Shown here in pieces: positions 60,749-64,000 of a stretch of DNA of 64,000 nt (positions are counted from its first letter, which is position 1; each line of letters starts with the position of its first letter). A model generated the notes under the pieces. The model had not been told where the DNA came from. It worked only from the letters and a program-made list of their open reading frames with translations, and made no database searches. Source of the stretch: Hydrogenovibrio sp965140365 (lineage in GTDB: Bacteria > Pseudomonadota > Gammaproteobacteria > Thiomicrospirales > Thiomicrospiraceae); assembly GCA_965140365.1 (NCBI GenBank), contig OZ223196.1; one strand, given 5' to 3'. The translations under genes were made by a program, and so were the position numbers.

Positions 60749-63376
60749 ATGTTTAATTTCAGCCGTTCGTTAAAAGCCAAGGTCATTGGCATTTCGGCGT
60801 TGGTCGGTGTCATTATCGCCTTTTTAGTCGGACTGACTATGTACATCACCACGGTCAAACCGGTTCCGGAGAAGGTCGAAAACCGGATATTCAAGGAAAT
60901 GACCGCCTACATTGACGCTCAAGTCGACCAAAAAGTAAAAGGCGGCATTATCGGTGCCACCATGATTACCCTGCAAAACAACGTCATCCAATCCCTCGCC
61001 GTGGAAGACCGCGATGCGCTGAAGCCTTTTTTTGCGAATATCAAATCCGGATTTGCCCGCAAGACCGGTTTCAAAAACATCGCTACTCAATTAATTACTT
61101 ATGACGGCCGCTCTCTGATTCGCTCCTGGGACCTGGAAAACTACGGTCAGAATGTATCCAATAACCCGTTGGTCAAGAAAGTGATGAAAGACCATAAGGC
61201 CTATGGTGCACTGGGCATCGGCGCACTGGGCATCGGTGTGATTGCCGTATCCCCTATTTTTGAAGACGACTCGGTTCTGGGTTACACCACACTGGTACAG
61301 GGCATGGCTTCGGTCGCCAAAGATTTCCGCGCCAACCAAGGCGGCGAATGGGTGCTACTGGTGGATAAACGTTACATTGACGAGAAATACGGCAATATGC
61401 CAGTAATCGAAAAGAACGAAACCATCACCGACCATTATCTGCTTGCCAGCAACCGCTGGTTCGATGCCGATACGGTTGCTTTGGTGAAGGACAGCTTTCA
61501 GCCGACTGAAGGCAAAGCTCGCCGCCTTTACACCACTCAGGACAAGGCTGTGATCGACATTCCGGCGCTGGACGAGTCGGGCAATGTGATGGGCCGCCAC
61601 CTGTTCGTTCTGCCAAAAACCGAATACACCGGGCCAATCAATACAGCCATGAATACCGCCTGGATGTCTTTGGCGGGCGTCATTTTGGGCGTTCTTGCGC
61701 TGACAATTGCACTGATTATCACAGTCACGCGCATGGTCATCAACCCACTGAAACGCGTTCAAAAAGTCACCGGTCAAATTATTGAAAGCGGCGACTTCGC
61801 GTTGCGTGCGCCGGTCGATAGTCAGGACGAAGTGGGCCGCACGGGCGATGCCATCAACCAACTTCTGGAACAGGTATCACAAGCCCTGACCCAGGCTAAC
61901 CAAACGGTTGGTGCCATTGCCAAAGGCGATTTCTCCAAACGCCTCAACGGCGACTACAAAGGAGACCTAGAAACCCTGCAAACGGGCATCAATGAAAGTG
62001 TCGATATCATCGACCAAGTGATGAACGAACTGTCGGGCGTCATGCAAGCCATGCGCGACGGGCGCTTTGATGTTTCGCTCTCCAACCAGGGTGAAGGCGA
62101 ATACCGTAAAATGATGGACAACGCCCAGCAAGCCATGTCCGAAACCAACAGCATTATCACCGACATCAATGCCGTGATGGAACATATGCGCCAAGGGGAA
62201 TTCCAACACCGCGTGCAGGTAAACGCCAGCGGCGACTTGGACAGCTTGAAGCAACGTATTAATGAATCCCTCTCCACGCTGGACGAAGCGGTTTCGGACA
62301 TTACTCGTGTCGTCGTCGCACAAAGTGAAGGCGACCTGACGCAAACCATCGACGCCGAATACCAGGGCGATTTGATGCGCCTGAAAAACGCCGTCAACCA
62401 ATCGTTACGGAAGTTGTCGGACATCGTTTCCCAAGCCATCATCACGTCGCAAGTGGTCAACACCGCGTCGGAAGAAGTCGCCAAAGGCGCGTTGGATTTG
62501 AGTTCTCGCGTACAGGAACAAGCCGCCGCCATCGAGCAAACCTCGGCCACAATGGACGAGATGAACTCTGCGGTTCAAAACAACACCGACAACTCGCAAC
62601 AAGCCGCTTCGGTGGCACAAAAAGTGCAGACCGAATCCGAGCAAGCCTCGAAAGTGATGCAACAAACCATCACGGCGATGAACACCATTCAGGAATCCAG
62701 TCACAAGATTTCCGAAATCGTCACCCTAATTGACAGCATCGCCTTCCAGACAAACTTGCTGGCGTTGAACGCCGCGGTGGAAGCGGCCCGAGCCGGTGAC
62801 CACGGGCGCGGTTTCGCCGTCGTGGCCGGTGAGGTTCGAGCGCTGGCCCAGAAGTCGGCCGACGCTGCCAAGGAAATCAACGGCCTGATTACCGAAAGTG
62901 TACAACGCATCGACGAAGGCACCCACCTGGCCGGAGAATCCGGTGAGGTCATCGGCAACATCACCCAGATGATCAATGAAATGTCGTTGATGATTAACCA
63001 GATTGCGCAAGCGTCCACCGAGCAAGCGCAAGGGGTGGAACAAGTGCATAAAGCCATCGGTGAAATCGACGCCACCACGCAGCAGAACGCGGCACTGGTG
63101 GAAGAAACCTCCGCCGCGGCCGAAAGCATGAGCGAACAGGCCACCGACCTGAGCCACAATATGGCCTTCTTCAAAACCAATGATTCCGGTCATCCGAAGG
63201 CCCCTGCCGCCTTATCGGCACCGAAACCCACACCTGAAGCCGCCAAAACGGCGGGCGATACCAAACCCGTTCAGGCAGAAAAATCGGTGGAAAAACCGGC
63301 CGAAAAACCAGCGGAAACAGCGAAATCCATTACGCCACCCCCTCCGCCAAGTGCCGATGAATGGGAAGACTTCTAG
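60749..63376 (+). CDS. Methyl-accepting chemotaxis protein with Cache-like sensor and C-terminal CheR-tether
   Basis: An 875-residue chemoreceptor. Membrane helices (about residues 12-32 and 300-325) enclose a ~265-residue periplasmic domain with Cache-like features (LITYDGRSLIRSWDLENYGQNV..AVSPIFEDDSVLGYTTLVQG). HAMP and several HAMP-like repeats follow (KGDFSKRLNGDYKGDL, RQGEFQHRVQVNASGDL, SEGDLTQTI). The signalling tip is FQTNLLALNAAVEAARAGD and GRGFAVVAGEVRALAQKSA, nearly the same as in the 27593 receptor, so the two are paralogues. A 15-bp tandem duplication (61208-61237) encodes ALGIG twice. The tail is a Pro/Lys-rich linker ending EWEDF, a CheR/CheB-docking pentapeptide. GGGGAG precedes the ATG. 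A GCCGTTAT box upstream weakly suggests a flagellar-sigma promoter. Confidence 0.94.
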   Translation: MFNFSRSLKAKVIGISALVGVIIAFLVGLTMYITTVKPVPEKVENRIFKEMTAYIDAQVDQKVKGGIIGATMITLQNNVIQSLAVEDRDALKPFFANIKSGFARKTGFKNIATQLITYDGRSLIRSWDLENYGQNVSNNPLVKKVMKDHKAYGALGIGALGIGVIAVSPIFEDDSVLGYTTLVQGMASVAKDFRANQGGEWVLLVDKRYIDEKYGNMPVIEKNETITDHYLLASNRWFDADTVALVKDSFQPTEGKARRLYTTQDKAVIDIPALDESGNVMGRHLFVLPKTEYTGPINTAMNTAWMSLAGVILGVLALTIALIITVTRMVINPLKRVQKVTGQIIESGDFALRAPVDSQDEVGRTGDAINQLLEQVSQALTQANQTVGAIAKGDFSKRLNGDYKGDLETLQTGINESVDIIDQVMNELSGVMQAMRDGRFDVSLSNQGEGEYRKMMDNAQQAMSETNSIITDINAVMEHMRQGEFQHRVQVNASGDLDSLKQRINESLSTLDEAVSDITRVVVAQSEGDLTQTIDAEYQGDLMRLKNAVNQSLRKLSDIVSQAIITSQVVNTASEEVAKGALDLSSRVQEQAAAIEQTSATMDEMNSAVQNNTDNSQQAASVAQKVQTESEQASKVMQQTITAMNTIQESSHKISEIVTLIDSIAFQTNLLALNAAVEAARAGDHGRGFAVVAGEVRALAQKSADAAKEINGLITESVQRIDEGTHLAGESGEVIGNITQMINEMSLMINQIAQASTEQAQGVEQVHKAIGEIDATTQQNAALVEETSAAAESMSEQATDLSHNMAFFKTNDSGHPKAPAALSAPKPTPEAAKTAGDTKPVQAEKSVEKPAEKPAETAKSITPPPPPSADEWEDF

Positions 63377-63422
63377 AGGTTTCTAAAAACTTCTGAAAGC
63401 TTCACTGTTCCATCTCAACAAA

Positions 63423-63449
63423 AACGCCCGGATTAACCGGGCGTTTTAC
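63423..63449. terminator. Bidirectional Rho-independent terminator
   Basis: Stem AACGCCCGG/CCGGGCGTT with loop ATTAA, A-rich on the left and T-rich on the right, between the converging chemoreceptor and GyrI-like genes. Confidence 0.93.
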
Positions 63450-63468
63450 TTTCCAAGCCGAACATCAC

Positions 63469-63945
63469 TTATTGCAACGGCAAATAAATATCCGTCACCA
63501 GCTCATGCTCGTCCACTTCCGGAAACAGGTTTCGGTAGCGTACAAAGCAAGGAAAGTCACGTAAGCTTTCACCACTTTCCGGCAACCAGTCGCGATATAA
63601 AAAATACACGCTGGTGTCCATGGCATCGTGCGAACCGTAATGCACCAGATGCGCACAACGCCCCGGCGGCAGTTCTTTATTGACCACCCCCTGCGGGTTC
63701 TCCGGAACCGGTGCTTTCACCGAACCGCAGATATCAAACCGGAAATCCTCCGGTGCCACCGCGGACGGGTCGTCGTATAAAATGCCGAAGCTGTCGCTGG
63801 TGTCCACCGGCGAGTGGTTTGTTTGTTTGCGCCATTCAATAAAGCTCGCGATCGAATCGTTTAACTGCTCATGTGACGCGCGGTGTTCTTTTACCGCAAT
63901 CAACGTTTTGGGGAAATCGATGATTCCCACGGTTTTCGTTTGCAT
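63469..63945 (-). CDS. GyrI-like / AraC effector-binding-domain protein
   Basis: A 158-residue stand-alone small-molecule-binding domain of the GyrI-like family, related to the effector domains of AraC and MerR regulators and to the E. coli gyrase inhibitor SbmC. Landmarks: N-terminal VGIIDFPKTLIAVKEHRASHEQL, the FGILYDDPSAV..FRFDICGSV strand pair, and LPPGRCAHLVHYGSHDAM followed by FLYRDWLPESGESLRDFPCFVRY. There is no DNA-binding domain. Gyrase inhibition should not be assumed. Upstream AAGGAAA sits 9-10 bases before the ATG. Confidence 0.85.
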   Translation of the reverse strand: MQTKTVGIIDFPKTLIAVKEHRASHEQLNDSIASFIEWRKQTNHSPVDTSDSFGILYDDPSAVAPEDFRFDICGSVKAPVPENPQGVVNKELPPGRCAHLVHYGSHDAMDTSVYFLYRDWLPESGESLRDFPCFVRYRNLFPEVDEHELVTDIYLPLQ

Positions 63946-64000
63946 CGTTTGGTTTCCTTTTCTTGAAGTTTTTGGATACTGCTGATGCCAAGAAACCCAA

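Noticed and set aside
1..64000. CRISPR arrays, rRNA or tRNA genes, integrases and prophage genes
   Set aside because: They were looked for on both strands. No spaced direct-repeat array, tRNA cloverleaf or recombinase-type protein was seen.

Overview
The window reads as one contiguous stretch of a gammaproteobacterial chromosome, at medium GC. The gene set is dense in c-di-GMP enzymes and chemoreceptors, with TRAP transport, a succinate dehydrogenase operon, sulfur-type DsrE proteins and many metal-handling genes. This fits a motile, probably marine chemolithotroph of the Thiomicrospira/Hydrogenovibrio type. The taxonomic guess is inference from protein resemblance only. No rRNA, tRNA, CRISPR array, prophage or intact transposase gene was seen.

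Layout. 1-7.2 kb: 3' end of rsmJ, a decayed MITE end, a membrane diguanylate cyclase and a 1473-residue sensor (PhnD-type binding protein, PAS/GAF, GGDEF, EAL, CZB-like). 7.2-13.8 kb: yaiI, recQ, a small membrane protein, a Cu/Zn-efflux-type permease, a DUF2189-like membrane protein and a short chemoreceptor. 13.8-20.8 kb: an RND efflux pair, a LysR regulator divergent from a pirin gene, and a periplasmic DsrE protein. 20.8-27.4 kb: a probable structured leader before two TRAP permease genes, a PAS-degenerate GGDEF-EAL protein, and deaD behind a long folded leader. 27.5-35.3 kb: a large chemoreceptor, an SppA-like protease, a small secreted protein, an orphan TRAP binding protein, a HopJ-family gene, a PilZ-like gene and cbpA behind a heat-shock promoter. 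35.3-41.4 kb: a leftward metal-uptake cluster (two TonB receptors, a His-rich lipoprotein, a DUF2946-like protein) headed by a Zur-box-like palindrome. 41.6-49.9 kb: pgm, two hypotheticals, selO, fetB without fetA, an OlsF-like acyltransferase, hsp20 behind a heat-shock promoter, and a thioesterase. 50.0-52.9 kb: a binding-protein lipoprotein abutting a GGDEF-EAL gene. 53.0-57.0 kb: sdhCDAB-sdhE, split between sdhD and sdhA by a 263-bp MITE-like element. 57.2-58.8 kb: an AT-rich HipA-like kinase/DUF3037 pair, probably leaderless. 58.9-64 kb: a thiamine-diphosphate acetolactate synthase, a Cache-type chemoreceptor and a GyrI-like protein.

The most striking non-gene signal is a 10-bp palindrome, CCAGGCCTGG. 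I count 17 exact copies and several one-mismatch copies, where chance predicts well under one. About half lie between genes, often forming the core of terminator hairpins whose outer arms vary but stay complementary. The rest lie inside genes in all three codon phases. This points to selection on the DNA itself, like HIP1 palindromes or DNA-uptake/architecture motifs.

Functionally, four c-di-GMP proteins, a PilZ-like protein and three chemoreceptors suggest heavy investment in deciding between swimming and attachment. Two of the c-di-GMP systems appear to read solute-binding proteins. Start sites were moved to internal ATG codons where a clear ribosome-binding site supports it.
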